Positions 1 to 10,904 of a stretch of DNA of 64,000 bases are shown here, piece after piece (position 1 is the first letter of the stretch; every line of letters begins with the position of its first letter). The position numbers and the translations under genes are program-made. Under the pieces are notes generated by a model. The model saw only the letters and a list, made by a program, of their open reading frames with translations. It was not told the DNA's origin and did no database searches. Location of the stretch: contig CM055101.1 in the NCBI GenBank assembly GCA_029204225.1, forward strand, positions 133,401 through 197,400, in the 5' to 3' direction. This stretch comes from Diphasiastrum complanatum. Lineage: Eukaryota > Streptophyta > Lycopodiopsida > Lycopodiales > Lycopodiaceae.

Positions 1-660
1 TTAACTGGAGCCCACTGTTGAAATCTCTACCAAAGAGACTGTATCAAATCTCAACCAAAGAGATTCTATCAAATCTCAACCGAAGGGGTCCCCCCACCAT
101 CTCAATCGGACCAAATCTAGGCCAGATCACAAAACTTTCAAGCGACATCCCTGATTGCCATTTCGACCGAACTACCATGTCCCCCAAGTGACACCGCATT
201 TTGCTTGCATCCGACTCCCTCTATCTCTATTTGCATCTAATGCCCTCTGACTTTGTTTGCATCCGACTCCCTCTATCTCCATTTGCATCTAATGCCCTCT
301 GACTTTGTTTGCCTCTGATGCCTCTACACTTGTTTTCATCCGACACCCATCTGCATCCCATTTATATTTTTTGAATCGATGGTACATCTAATAGCTTGAA
401 TCGACGATCTATATCAGACGTTGTTCGGAGTCATATTTGATGATGCACACAAACAGCCAACTACACCACCATAAATCATAGCAACTGCAACGAGCCTCCA
501 ACTATCGCATTCCACAGCAAATAGGCCACATCTACCCTTGAATCACAAACAGACCACATTCATCCGTAGTCGAAAACAAACCACATTCATCTGCAGTCGC
601 ATATAAACCACATTCATCCACACACAGACCACCTTCTCACTGCATCTGCCTTGAATCGCA
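1..660. repeat. pyrimidine-rich satellite-like DNA with a 52-bp tandem duplication
   Basis: No gene is seen. A 52-bp unit beginning GCATCCGACTCCCTC is present twice in tandem at 207-258 and 259-310 with one visible difference. Shorter CATCCGAC and CATCTGATGCC echoes follow to about 350. From 540 to 650 'accacattcatcc' recurs several times. The first 120 bases carry three AAATCTCWACC motifs that resemble the array near 10,172-10,660. Confidence 0.6.
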
Positions 661-669
661 ACAGGCGGC

Positions 670-1735
670 AAACATCATGACCACACTCACACCACCTTAC
701 GACTGCACTCCCACCGCATCACACCGTAACAGACTGCACTCGCATAGCCTTACGACTACACTCAGGCCACATTAAGCCACAAACATCATGACCGCACTCA
801 CACAGCCTTACGACTGCACTCAAGCCGCATTCAATCGCAAACATCACGACCGTACTCGCACAGCCTTACGACTGCACTCAGGCCGCATTCAACCGCAAAC
901 ATCATGACCACACTTGCACAACCTTAAGATTGCATTCAGGCCGCATTCAATCGCAAACATCATGACAACACTTGCACATCCTTATGACTACACTCAAGCT
1001 GCATTCAACCGCAAACATCATGACCACACTCGCACCACCTTATGACTGCACTAGCATAGCCTTACGACTGCACTCAGGCCACATTCAACCACAAACATCA
1101 CGGCCGCACTCGCACAGCCTTATGACTGCACTCAGGCCGCATTCAACCACAAACATCTCGACCGTACTCGTACAGCCTTACGACTTCACTCAGGCTGCAT
1201 TCAACCGTCAAACATCACGACAACACTCGCATAGCCTTACGACTGCACTTAGGCTGCATTCAACTGCAAACATCATGACCACACTCGCACAACCTTATGA
1301 CTGCACTCAAGCTACATTCAACCGCAAACATCACGACCACTCTTGCACCACCTTACAACTGCACTCAGGCCGCATTCAACCACAAACATCATGACTGCAC
1401 TCACACCACCTTATGAATGCACTCAGGCTGCATTCAACCGTAAACATCACGACCGCACTCGCACCACCTTATGACTACACTCAGGCCGCATTCAATAGCA
1501 AACATCACGACCGCACTCGCACCACCTTACGACTGCACTCAGGATGCATTCAACCGCAAACATCACGACCGCACTCGCACCACCTTATGACTACACTCAG
1601 GCCGCATTCAATAGCAAACATCACGACCGCACTCGCACCACCTTACGACTGCACTCAGGATGCATTCAACCGCAAACATCACATTACAACCACACTCGCC
1701 CCACATTACGACTGCACCCACCACAAACAGACCAC
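670..1735. repeat. 58-bp minisatellite, about 18 units
   Basis: Units begin AAACATCAYGACC and end near GCATTCAACCGC. Starts are seen at 670, 781, 839, 897, 955, 1013, 1093, 1151, 1210, 1268, 1326, 1384, 1442, 1500, 1558, 1616 and 1674, so nearly every interval is 58 bp. The 670-781 interval holds about two shortened units, and the 1013-1093 interval is one unit plus 22 bp. Units 1442 and 1558 are identical, as are 1500 and 1616, giving a recent 116-bp dimer duplication. The open frames here are translations of the repeat, because 3 x 58 bp closes a 58-codon cycle, and they are not read as genes. Confidence 0.95.
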
Positions 1736-2160
1736 ATTCCGCCCTTGAAACGTAGCTAGCGCATTCCGACTGCCCTAACACCGCTTTTCGACTGCCCTTG
1801 CACAGCATCCCGACCTTGCAATGCATCTGACCGTCCTTGCACCGCATTCCGCCCTTGCACTGCATCCCAATGCCATAGCATCACATTGCCACTGCACCCG
1901 CACTTCATTACCACCGCAATAGACCACACCTACACTATAATGAAGATGCAACATAAATGATCTTGCATCTGATGATCTTAAACCCAATGTTGCATCTGAC
2001 GTTGCATTCCAACGCTACATCCAACAACTTGAATCTGACATTGCATTCCATTTGCATCCCACATTTTTGCATCTGACGTTGCATTCCAACGCTACATCCA
2101 ACAACTTGAATCCAACATTGCATTCCATTGGCCTCCACATTTTTGCATCTGACACCACAA
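1736..2160. repeat. degenerate satellite continuation with a 77-bp tandem unit
   Basis: The motif family GCATTCCGACTGCCC continues in irregular form to about 1900. From 1991 a unit beginning TGCATCTGACGTTGCATTCC recurs at 2068 and, truncated, at 2144 (spacing 77 and 76). No coding signal is recognised. Confidence 0.75.
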
Positions 2161-2640
2161 AAATTCCAAAAAAATAAAACCCATACCATTAGGAAGCCCT
2201 TTTCATATTAAGTCTCCAATTGCCTTCCTTACAAACCCTTAACAAATCCAAAAAACACCAAAAACACCAAAAATTAAACCACACCAAAATAAAAAACCAA
2301 AAACCCACAAAAAAAACAAAAATCCAAAAATAGTAGAAACACATACACAACACAAAATAAACACACCAGTACCCAATGGACCAACAAAAATATCCTAAAA
2401 TCCCAGGAGATTATCCATACGAGGTAAGGTCCCCTACAGTTGAACAAATCTAACATCATACGTTCTACCGAATGCGGTCCCAACTCCAAGAGCCATGCAC
2501 AAACCCATTCGAGGAACAAGAACCTGATAGAGCTGAGTCCTCACGCGCACGACCCCATTTTTATGCTGCTGAACCCTAACAGGACAGAACCAACATTAAT
2601 GGTGCTTCTGCTACCCACAGTGCTCATCTTGAGAAATGTA
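2161..2640. other. A/C-rich stretch without a recognised gene
   Basis: The plus strand is A-rich (runs of AAAACCAAAAACC) to about 2350 and then less biased up to the gypsy gag remnant at 2,640. It may be the untranslated leader of that gypsy copy, but no primer-binding site or LTR end was found. Confidence 0.4.
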
Positions 2641-3730
2641 CACCCAAGCTAGACCTACCAAAGGTTGACGATAGTTTGGCCCCTCAACAATTTTTGCAAA
2701 TCTTTGAGAATACATGTGATGTGTATGGCAAAACATCTCCCGCTGCTATGGTCCAACTATTTTCGATGACCATGATCGCTACAGCATGTGATTGGTTTTT
2801 CAACCTTGATCATGAAGATAAGATAGACTGGTCAATTCTAAAAGAGTCCTTTATCACACGCTTTAAGCCCTTTCGCTTAATAGAGAGCCCTTTTGTCAAA
2901 TTGAGTAATATCAAGATGGCGAAAGATGAACGTGTATGAGACTATATCGAGCATTTCAAATGCCTCAAAAGTCAAGTACAAGAACAGCCCTCTGAACAAA
3001 TGCTCAGCATATGGTTCTTAGTCGGCCTTCCAAGTGGATTAGACTCGAGCTTAAATCTAGTGATGAATATATGAGCCTAAGGTTAGCTATGTCTGATGCC
3101 ATCAAAGAAGAAGACGAGGGATCAGATGTTGATGAATCTAGAGAAAGGAGAACACCACGTGCTCTTGTCCATGAGTCAAAGGCGATTGAGGACACCCGAG
3201 ATCAACTTTGGAAATCCCAGTTGGAGTTGCTTAATAAGAAACACCAACTACAAATGGAGAAACTCACCAATGAGTTTCAAACTACCTTGAAGTCTATCCA
3301 AAGCAATATGCCTGGTCATCCAAACACTTCACAGGTACCTTATAGATGAAAACCAATATGGTGCCCACACTTCAGGGCTATGCATCCTGCTGATGCTTGT
3401 CCTTCATATCAACCTATCCACACACATACGGTACATTCTTTGACTTATCCCGAATATCCATATGAAATTCTAGAACCATTAGTCATACAAGATGGCTATG
3501 CCGTTATACAAGGGCCATTGAACAATGGATGTTTCATCTATGGAAAGACTAGCCACTTCATGGTTGATTGTCCAGTCAAGACCAAGTACCATGCTGAGTG
3601 TCCCCACTATGTCAGAAAACACAATTTCAAAGACTATCCGAAACAACCAACTAAGATCCTACCTACCCGTCACGTCAGTTATGAATCACAATAGGATCCT
3701 CACGACAACCACACGGGCACCATAGCAACC
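2640..3730 (+). pseudogene. Ty3/gypsy gag, decayed
   Basis: The translation from about 2,646 begins LDLPK and runs through FLQIFENTCDVYG and ITRFKPF, the signature of the Retrotrans_gag capsid region that gypsy elements use to assemble virus-like particles. It is stopped by TGA at 2937-2939 and then continues as DYIEHFKCLKSQ. A charged coiled-coil-like stretch follows (3,011-3,349), and then a zinc-knuckle remnant (3,380-3,694) in which CFIYGKTSHFMVDC has Tyr in place of the second Cys. No protease or RT follows. It is distantly similar to the gag at 27,620 but is not a recent copy of it. Confidence 0.75.
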
Positions 3731-5440
3731 AACAGTTAATCTTGCTGCTCAATCGAGAAGTTTCTTGTAAACTTCTACAATACTGCACAATACACCAGCT
3801 CCATAATGCAAAAAGACAATATGAAATGAGTCCTTGTCGAAAGAAAATGTCCAACCACTAGCAACCTCCACAGATAATTGACAATTTTTCTCCCCTTATA
3901 CAACTTGAAATCTATTTGTCTTTCCACATGCTGATAAGATTTCCAATGTGCGAATACACAATAAATCTAGGATTCAAAAATCAAGATAGAGATTGGGTTC
4001 TGAATCTCTTGTTCAGAGAGGTACTCAGGACATAGTACCTCAACCATACCTGCATCTCAAGCTATATTTTACATCATCTGCTATCAATGATGGTAGATTT
4101 TAGTATCACCAACCTTGCCTTGTTTTGACAAGGGCATGTGAGAGTAAATCTCCTTACTCTACAAACAATGGAATATGGCAATTGTCATTCTTCATAGTGA
4201 GAAGATAGAAACTTTTTGGAGCCTCGAGGAGAAAATCGATTTTCCTCTCATTGTATGGTGATTACTTTTGATTCCAATGAAACCCAGCTTTGGAACATCC
4301 TAAACACTGCCTACAGGCCGTACTACAGCCTCATTTCCACATGTGTGGAGTTGGATTATAGTTTTTGATCAATGCTCTGATTGTCTCTACTTGTTTTCTA
4401 TCAAGCTGCTAAACTGGATCTTGTTTTCTGATGACTAGTTTCTGATAGATTGTTTAACAAGCACACAATCAACCTTGTGGATCATTCAAAGGTCCATTTA
4501 TGGTCCTTAGTACTGTATTTTTCACAAGTTGGTCGCTAAACATTGATAGTGCTACCTCCTCGGACTTAGTGGCCTTCTCAAGACTCACCTGCCTATCACT
4601 CTCTTGCATCCACACTTAGGTAAATTATCAATATTGATAAATGCAAGTTTTTTTCGACATGTGCCATATAGTCCTCACTCTATAATGTTTATTTATTTCA
4701 TTGTTTCTCTTCACCTATTTTGTGTGATTGATTTTTGCATGAAGAATAGCTACTGCACGAGAGTCTTCTATAGAGCATCTCCAAAAGACATTTTCATTCA
4801 TCTATCCATCTTCAGATCCCCTTGTATAGCAGCTTAGGACTTTTGAGAAATATGAGAAACCCATGTCAAGTTAGAGTTGATTCCTGCATCTCATTGCCAT
4901 ATTAATCTTTGAGTCAACTTCAGCAAGATCGAAATAAATTTAGTTAAAATTTGTTCAATTCCGAGAGTCGTCAAACCTGTTCGGTACAGATCGGTTCTAA
5001 TTTTTCTGACCCTGAAAAAATACGAGCCTTTGTATATTTTTTGACCCTTTATATATTTTTTGACCCTTTGTATAAATTAGACCCTTTATAATATTCCGAC
5101 ACTTTGTACTTTCAACTCGAAAATCTGACCCACGTCGCGATGTTGACAGTCTGCCTACTTCTATACATAACTCTTTGGAAAAAGGACGGCTCTCTACTGT
5201 AGGACAAATGTAGTTAATCAAGTAGATTAATGGTAGCTTTTAATGTACTGATCATCTGACTTCCATTCATCAAGAAAGATCTACTGGAGTCAGCTCTCTG
5301 ATCAGGTTATTATCTTGTAGGCGTTCTATTGTAATTAGTTAGGTTAAGTTTTTGAATCAATTAGTTAGCCATCAACGAACTCACCTAGAGACTTATTAGC
5401 GCCCACTGATTTGCACTAGCTTCAAGCTCTTGTACTAAGT
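3731..5440. other. no gene recognised
   Basis: Both strands were read for TE motifs (RT, RNase H, integrase, transposase) without a convincing hit. The longest open stretch (4,604-4,837, +) has low-complexity hydrophobic character and no family resemblance. Around 5,020-5,100 there is a short tandem repeat of TTTTTTGACCCTTTRTA units (about 3 copies). Confidence 0.4.
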
Positions 5441-5444
5441 GTCA

Positions 5445-6790
5445 ATTATAAGGGCTCGTTTAACAGTCTTCGAATCTGTGTGCTAAGTTTCATCTTGATT
5501 ATAGTACCAATCTTGTGCTGCGCCTGTTAAGGCCATAGAAAAAAAGCTTAAGTTTACCCTGGAAAAAAACTTCGCCATAGACTTCACAAGATTCAGAATA
5601 GATCTGAAGAAATCTAACTAGATCTATTAATCCATTATATTTGGGTAGATCCAAACGGGGTGCTCTTCTAATAATGATTGGATTGACTTCTCGAGGAGCA
5701 CCTCCATGGACAGCCATCTTTATAGATTAAATCAAGCAGACAATGAGATTGGATCTAGATTTTTAATCAAAACTGTCTCAGATCAGATCTGCTAGATCTC
5801 TTCCACTTGACAAGAATTAGATTCCTATATCGTAAATTCTCAAAAATAAAAAAATTCTTAGAATCAAAATTAGACTGTATCAGATTTGACTCAAAATTTG
5901 ACAAGGACTTGATCTACACATCAAAACCTAAAAATAGAACTAACGAAGGTTCTCCAGGGAAAGATTCACCCAGCGAAGATTCAATAGTGCTATTTTTGAA
6001 AAAAAAATCCTTTAATCAGATTTTTTTGACAAATTCTATGGAAATAACCTTTGCCGCACTCTCAGACTCAAAATTTGAAACAAGATAAAGCTAGGGTAGA
6101 AGTAGCGAAGGTTTCGAACACACAAAAGCACAGTTTTTGTAGTTTGACGAGGGTAAAAATAAAGATTTTCTATGATATGAATAGGATGAATATTTGCCAA
6201 ACTCAAAAATAGTGAATTATTTTAAATAGAATAATATGAAAACTCGGCGAAGGTTCTGGCAAAAAATCAAGAGTAATACTAGTATTTTTGCAAAAAAGAG
6301 ACTTTTTTGACAAAAATATGACAATATGACAACTGATCCTCTGAGAAACCTTCTATTTATAATATAATTCTTTGTTGACCTGGCAGTAGATAGACCTAAA
6401 TCACACCTATGCACAGTGAATCGAGTGAAGGTTCTTTTTTTTATTGGGATTTTTGTGATTTTGTGATGGTTTTTTATGGTTTTTTCTATGTTTCTAGAAA
6501 TCTGCTAGGAAGGATTGTTCGCCCTTCAAACTGAAGGTCATGTGATCAAAATTGAAGGAGCCTGCAACTCGGCGAACATTTTCTGAAATAGAAAAAAAAT
6601 CTATCAGCTCTGATGACGATTTTTGTCTCCTTTTGGCCAAAATATGACAGACTTGACCGATTTTGTTGTTTTTTCTGATATCTCAAATCCAAATGGATCT
6701 TAAGATTGGTGATTTGAATAGCTTTTCCTGTATCACAATTAGATTAGATTTCAAACAAGAATATTTACTTAGATCAGGCATTAAAAGTCT
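5445..6790 (-). pseudogene. gypsy-A copy 1: gag start and leader
   Basis: On the minus strand 5,717 down to about 5,445 encodes the start of a gypsy capsid protein (RRAPRLDLPKYNGLIDLVRF), matching the gag at 27,620-27,870 almost residue for residue. It opens with MAVHGGAPREV where the other copy has MDGPRGFPREV. The stretch from 5,718 to 6,790 is the untranslated leader, matching 26,500-27,619 in inverse orientation. It contains many scattered copies of a GGCGAAGGTTC-like motif. The copy ends abruptly near 5,440, so the rest of gag and all of pol are absent. Confidence 0.85.
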
Positions 6791-6794
6791 CGGC

Positions 6795-6941
6795 AAAGGG
6801 CCTAAAGTCCTTTTATTAACTTTCTAATTAATCAAATCTCTATGTTATCATCGGGTTGGACTTACACACGTAGGGTGCCAAATCCCTCTCACTTATAAAC
6901 TAGAGTTAGGGTTGCCTTGGGATCCGCAGACCCTCCAATAG
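6795..6941 (-). repeat. gypsy-A LTR fragment (start of LTR)
   Basis: Read on the minus strand, the segment starts at TTGGAGGGTCTGCGGATCC and matches the beginning of the LTRs at 10,171 (-) and 25,741 (+). It is cut at about 6,795, where it joins leader sequence directly, so the promoter half and the primer-binding site are deleted in this copy. Confidence 0.75.
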
Positions 6942-7508
6942 AGTTAGGGTCCAATCAAAAGAGAGATATTCATCAATTTGGCCCAATCAAATTTGAGGGC
7001 TCATATGTCACTCAACCAATAGGATTTAGAGGAGGAAAAGAAGGGGTCCAATTATATTTCACTCCCTTTCATGTTAGATTACTACATTAGGAAAAACATG
7101 GCTCAAAATGGGCCCTTTAAGAAATTTCACTTTAGAGAGAGGTCATGTAGAGACATAATACGAATCGATAACTTTTGGTCACCGTTTTTCGAGTTTTTAG
7201 CCTTGCTTGATGTTTAACTAGTATGGTTAACTTCAAACATTAGTTAGTTAAGCATGAGATATAATAACTTCTCTGTATGCTCGTTTCAAAATTCGAGGCT
7301 AGAGCTTTAAGACTGTAAATCTTGGTGTGCTCATTGCAAAAACTGAAGTGGGAGTAGCAGCACTTTTGAAATCTTTGTATGCTTATAGTGAAATATGAGG
7401 CGGGACGATTTTTCAGCGCAACATAGACATTACAAATGTAATGTATGCTAGATCTATTCAATTTGACTTATTATAGTTTGAAGTATTTATGGATCGTAGC
7501 TTGCAACA
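6942..7508. other. upstream flank of DLWV copy 1
   Basis: No ORF is recognised. The sequence is duplicated in inverse orientation at 25,193-25,740. It contains ACTCAACCAATAGGATTTAG and a possible 5' flank ending in TTGCAACA just before the ATG at 7,509. It may hold the promoter or 5' UTR of the DLWV gene, but no clear TATA box was chosen. Confidence 0.35.
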
Positions 7509-7982
7509 ATGGCAATGTTCCATTTGCATATTGCACTTCCTATGGAATGCACTCCAATTATTAAGAAATATTCGAAAGCTGTAGAGAATGTTGTTGAAAT
7601 AGTTAGAGAATTGAGAATGAATAATCATAAGAATATAGATTTGTGGGTGGATGGATCAATTTATCCTAATGATCCCAGGATGAATTTGTGTCCAAATTTT
7701 AAGTCTGTAACTCATCTTCTCAGATTTGTATGTGAAGAAAATAACGGATTACTTGGATATTGTCAAAGGTTGCATGATATTGAAATGCATAGCATATCTT
7801 GTCTTAATAAGAAATTACAGTTTGCTAATCAACAATTGCAACGTGGAAATCAACAATTGTTTCATTGTGTGCAATACACTAGTGCTGAAAATAATGCACT
7901 CAAGCATGCTATGTCAGAGTTGAATGCTACAATCACTACTCTTTGGAGATCAAACCAAAAATTGTTAGAATCCATGGAGTAG
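7509..7982 (+). CDS. unrecognised 'DLWV' protein, ORF1 (copy 1)
   Basis: The family is not recognised. The 157-codon ORF has a conserved block with IDLWV at residues 43-47, YP at 52-53, LLRFV at 70-74 and NGLLGYCQ at 79-86. A Q/N-rich predicted coiled coil (about 95-157, LQFANQQLQRGNQQL) follows. A third, divergent copy at 63,690-64,000 keeps the same block, which points to selection on protein sequence at some time. The ATG follows TTGCAACA and is shared with copy 2. The TAG at 7,980 is private to this copy: copy 2 has AAG there, and both copies next stop at the equivalent of TGA 8,013-8,015, so the ancestral ORF was 168 codons. Copy 2 in turn has a private earlier stop. Whether this copy is functional is unknown. 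Confidence 0.5.
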   Translation: MAMFHLHIALPMECTPIIKKYSKAVENVVEIVRELRMNNHKNIDLWVDGSIYPNDPRMNLCPNFKSVTHLLRFVCEENNGLLGYCQRLHDIEMHSISCLNKKLQFANQQLQRGNQQLFHCVQYTSAENNALKHAMSELNATITTLWRSNQKLLESME

Positions 7983-8259
7983 TTGCGATCTGATAGTTTA
8001 AAATCTGTTTGTTGATATAAAAGTTATCAAAAAGGCAATGATGAAAAGGAAAAGAAAGAGAGTACCGAAGAAGAATATTAATGACTTATCTATGGATAGC
8101 GGCAATAAAAAAAAAGGATTTGAGCATTTAAGTATGTTTTCTTTGTTTTCTTATAAACAATTTATTTGATTTGTTTTGGTCATACAAGTTTCAATTGCAT
8201 TTGATAATATGCATTATCAAATTATTAAACATAATTTGAATTTTATATGTCTTTTGCAG

Positions 8260-8796
8260 ATCATGTTTGTGACAAAGAACTATTTAACAGATGATTCATG
8301 CATCAGATCTTCTTTAAGTCATGTTTTACCAAGAAAGTCAATAAAGGCAATGATGAAAAATGTTCAGTCTCTAAAAATGAAAAATGAAATTGTAGAGACT
8401 GTTTTGAATAAGGTTGAAACTTACTTGGATGCAACTATAATACTAGGTGCATGTGATTACTCTGGAATACGCAGAATTGCTTATTCTAGTTTTTTTAGAT
8501 TAGTTACAAAAGTCTTTTCTCAAGTGATGGTGAAGAAAAGTTATCTTCCTCGTCCATATCGGGTAAGATTAGCAAGAAATTATTATAATGAAAGAATGTT
8601 CAAAGTAGTTGGGCAACCACTTCATATAGCTGAATTATACAAATCAGAATATAGTGAGTGCATTTACAACGATTGCAATAATATTTATCTTGATATTGAA
8701 AATGTTCGAAAATATATTATTCGATTCTATAAATTAGACGAACATCAAGTAAATGGAAAGATCACTAGATTCAATATATCTAACATTCAAATTTGA
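8260..8796 (+). CDS. unrecognised 'DLWV' gene, second exon/ORF2 (copy 1)
   Basis: This follows a candidate 128-bp intron (GTATGT at 8,132 to TTTTGCAG at 8,259) and ends at TGA 8,794-8,796. It encodes a basic, conserved segment containing VETYLDATIILGACDYSG and later KVVGQPLHIAELYKSEY. The inverted copy at 24,454-23,930 retains the same protein with few changes but needs a frameshift. Copy 1 has one extra A in a run near 8,378-8,390 compared with copy 2, so the two copies read the preceding ~40 residues in different frames. How ORF1 and this segment are joined is unresolved, because both copies have a TGA between them. It may be one spliced gene or two adjacent cistrons. No known domain was recognised. 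Confidence 0.45.
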   Translation: MMFVTKNYLTDDSCIRSSLSHVLPRKSIKAMMKNVQSLKMKNEIVETVLNKVETYLDATIILGACDYSGIRRIAYSSFFRLVTKVFSQVMVKKSYLPRPYRVRLARNYYNERMFKVVGQPLHIAELYKSEYSECIYNDCNNIYLDIENVRKYIIRFYKLDEHQVNGKITRFNISNIQI

Positions 8797-8949
8797 ATGT
8801 GTCCTAATTCAACTTTCTACTTTCTCTCATTTCACATGTACTTAGGCTAAAAATAACTTCATAAAGTTTATCTCTAAGTATAAAATGCATATTGGCCTAA
8901 ATTGCCAACTAATCCACATAGACCAAAATAGATCAAACTGGTTGACAGT

Positions 8950-9760
8950 TTCTCACAGTCCCTCTTCGACTAGTTTAGAATAGACTTCGAGAATACTCCA
9001 AGTGAAGTCCTATGCTTTAAAGGTAAGCATGTGTTTTCCAAGTGCTTTGGTGAAGATATCAGCTACACATTCCATTGAAGACACATGTTGAAGCTCCACC
9101 TCCTTTGCCATGGCTTGTTCTCACAAAGTGATATGTCACCTCAATATGCTTGCTCCTAGTATGAAAGATAGGATTGTTTGCCAACTTTTGGGCTGAAAGG
9201 TTGTCACAAAAGATGATTGGGCTCTCTAAAAATTCCAGCAAGTTAAGATCCTTTATCATCCTCTTGATCCATATATCTCCTTTGTGTAATGAGTAAGAAC
9301 TTTGTAATCGGCCTCACTAGATGACAATGAGAGAGTGGCTTGTTTCTTCGACATCCATGATATAGCTCAATCACCTATGAAAATACAATGTGCACTTGTG
9401 GATTTTCTATCCATTTGATCTCTAGAAAAGTCTAAATCTGAAAAACCATACAAGTTTGGTGATGATCCCTCATACAATATGCCAAAATCTCGAGTGCCCA
9501 TGATGTATCTCAAAACTCTTTTCTCTAGCTTCCAATGCTCTTCACTAGGATCTTACATAAATTACCAACAAAATAGCTTATATCTAGTCTTGTTATGGTT
9601 AGATATATAAATGAACCAACTAGCTTTCTATAGAGAGTAATGTCCTCGAAGGATCTTTCATTACCTCTTATAGTTAGCTTTACATTTGACTCCATAGGTG
9701 TATCACAACACTTTGGATCTACCATATGAATTTCAGCATATGAATCCCAAGAAAGCGATA
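8950..9760 (-). pseudogene. copia RT end and RNase H, copy 1
   Basis: On the minus strand the translation gives DTPMESNVKLTIRG, then TLYRKLVGSFIYLT (the end of the copia RT connection), and later FRTRSKHIE-like and ADIFTKAL-type RNase H tail motifs (9,259-8,960). Several stops and frameshifts are present. It begins directly after LTR sequence at about 9,750 with no gag, protease or integrase, so it is a 3' copia fragment fused to a gypsy LTR. The same fusion exists at 22,960-23,752. Confidence 0.8.
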
Positions 9761-10171
9761 GCATATTTAAAATTTCAGCATGAAGATCCACATCTAACTC
9801 TAACATCCATTAACCCTAAGCATTAACACTACAATCATTAACACTAAGATGCACAATAAAGATAACTCGAGTTGGTCCCTTTTTATAATAGAGAGGAGAA
9901 CCCTAGCCTCATAATCCTATTGGTCCATTTCTACCTCCCTAATTATTCAAATTTATAAAAGAGTGAAAACTATCCAAAATTGGAGGGAAACCCGACTTTA
10001 TTTAATAACTTGACATTTAGGCCCTGCGACATGAAAGTCCCGCAAAAAGGCCTAAAGTCCTTTTATCAAATAACTATGTGATCATTGGGTTGGACTTACA
10101 TACGCAGGGTGCCAAATCCCTCTCACTTATTAACTAGGGTTAGGGTTGCCTTGGGATCCGCAAACCCTCCA
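9745..10171 (-). repeat. gypsy-A LTR, 5' part
   Basis: On the minus strand it starts TGTTGGAGGGTTTGCGG at 10,171 and contains the GGACTTTAGGCCTTTTTGCG block and a TATA box (TATTATAAAA around 9,881-9,890). It runs through the TTAATGGATGTTAGAGTTAG block to TGCTATCGCT, where copia sequence takes over. Homologues are at 22,647-22,960 (+), 25,741-26,430 (+) and 6,795-6,941 (-). Confidence 0.75.
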
Positions 10172-10660
10172 ACACAATCGCAACCGGATGCCAACAACTC
10201 ACATCTCAACCAGATGGCAATCTTGACCGGATACCAACAACTCAAACCTCAACCGAATGACAATCTCGACCGGATGCCAACAAAGACAAAATCTCGACTA
10301 GATCAAAGTCATCACATATCGACCGAATCACTTGTTTTAAATCACGACCGGATCAGAGTCATCACATATCGACCGGATCACCTGCTTAAAATCTCGACCA
10401 GAGTAGAGTCATCACATCTCGACTGGATCCAAAGAAAAAATCTCGACCGGATCACCTATTTTAAATCTCGACCACAGCAGAGTCATCACATCTCGACTGG
10501 ATCCAAAGAAAAAATCTCGACCGAATCCAAAGACAAAATCTCGACCGGATCAGAGTTAACACATCTCGACCAGATCCAAAAGACAAAATCTAGATTGGAT
10601 CAGTATCTCAAATCTCGACCGGATCACCTGTTTAAAATCTTGACCGGGTACCATGTGATG
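10172..10660. repeat. dispersed/tandem ATCTCGACCGGATC repeat array
   Basis: A 14-18 bp core (AATCTCGACCGGATCA with variants) occurs about 20 times in irregular spacing, interleaved with AGAGTCATCACAT and CCAAAGACAAA spacers. It starts exactly at the LTR boundary. The long open frame across it (10,085-10,675) is a by-product of the repeat. Distantly similar motifs occur at 1-120. Confidence 0.8.
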
Positions 10661-10904
10661 GTTTTGTTGGAGTGAAATTAGATGTATAATATGATAGAGA
10701 GTACATGAAAAAGAGGGCCTCTCATGTGTATTCATTTTTGACAAAGTCCATCATTGGAGAATGTTCTTCTACATAGAGTACACAAGTAAAACATATGCTC
10801 CCAAGAGGGAGTACACTTTTAGGCGTAAATACCAACTAGAAGTAAATACCCAAGATCTCTCTTCATAATCTTTATAGTCATTGTTGCCACCTGCATTAGT
10901 CTTG

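Noticed and set aside
670-1735. CRISPR-like array
   Set aside because: Units are contiguous with no unique spacers and vary along their whole length, and the context is a plant genome.
972-1748. Two long open frames with repeated LRLHSGHIQPQTS-like peptides
   Set aside because: They are translations of the 58-bp minisatellite; a unit not divisible by three that lacks stops in several frames gives such ORFs by chance.
10085-10675. 196-codon ORF rich in SRPDHL/DRI repeats
   Set aside because: It starts inside a gypsy LTR and runs over the GACCGG array; the protein repeats mirror the DNA repeats.
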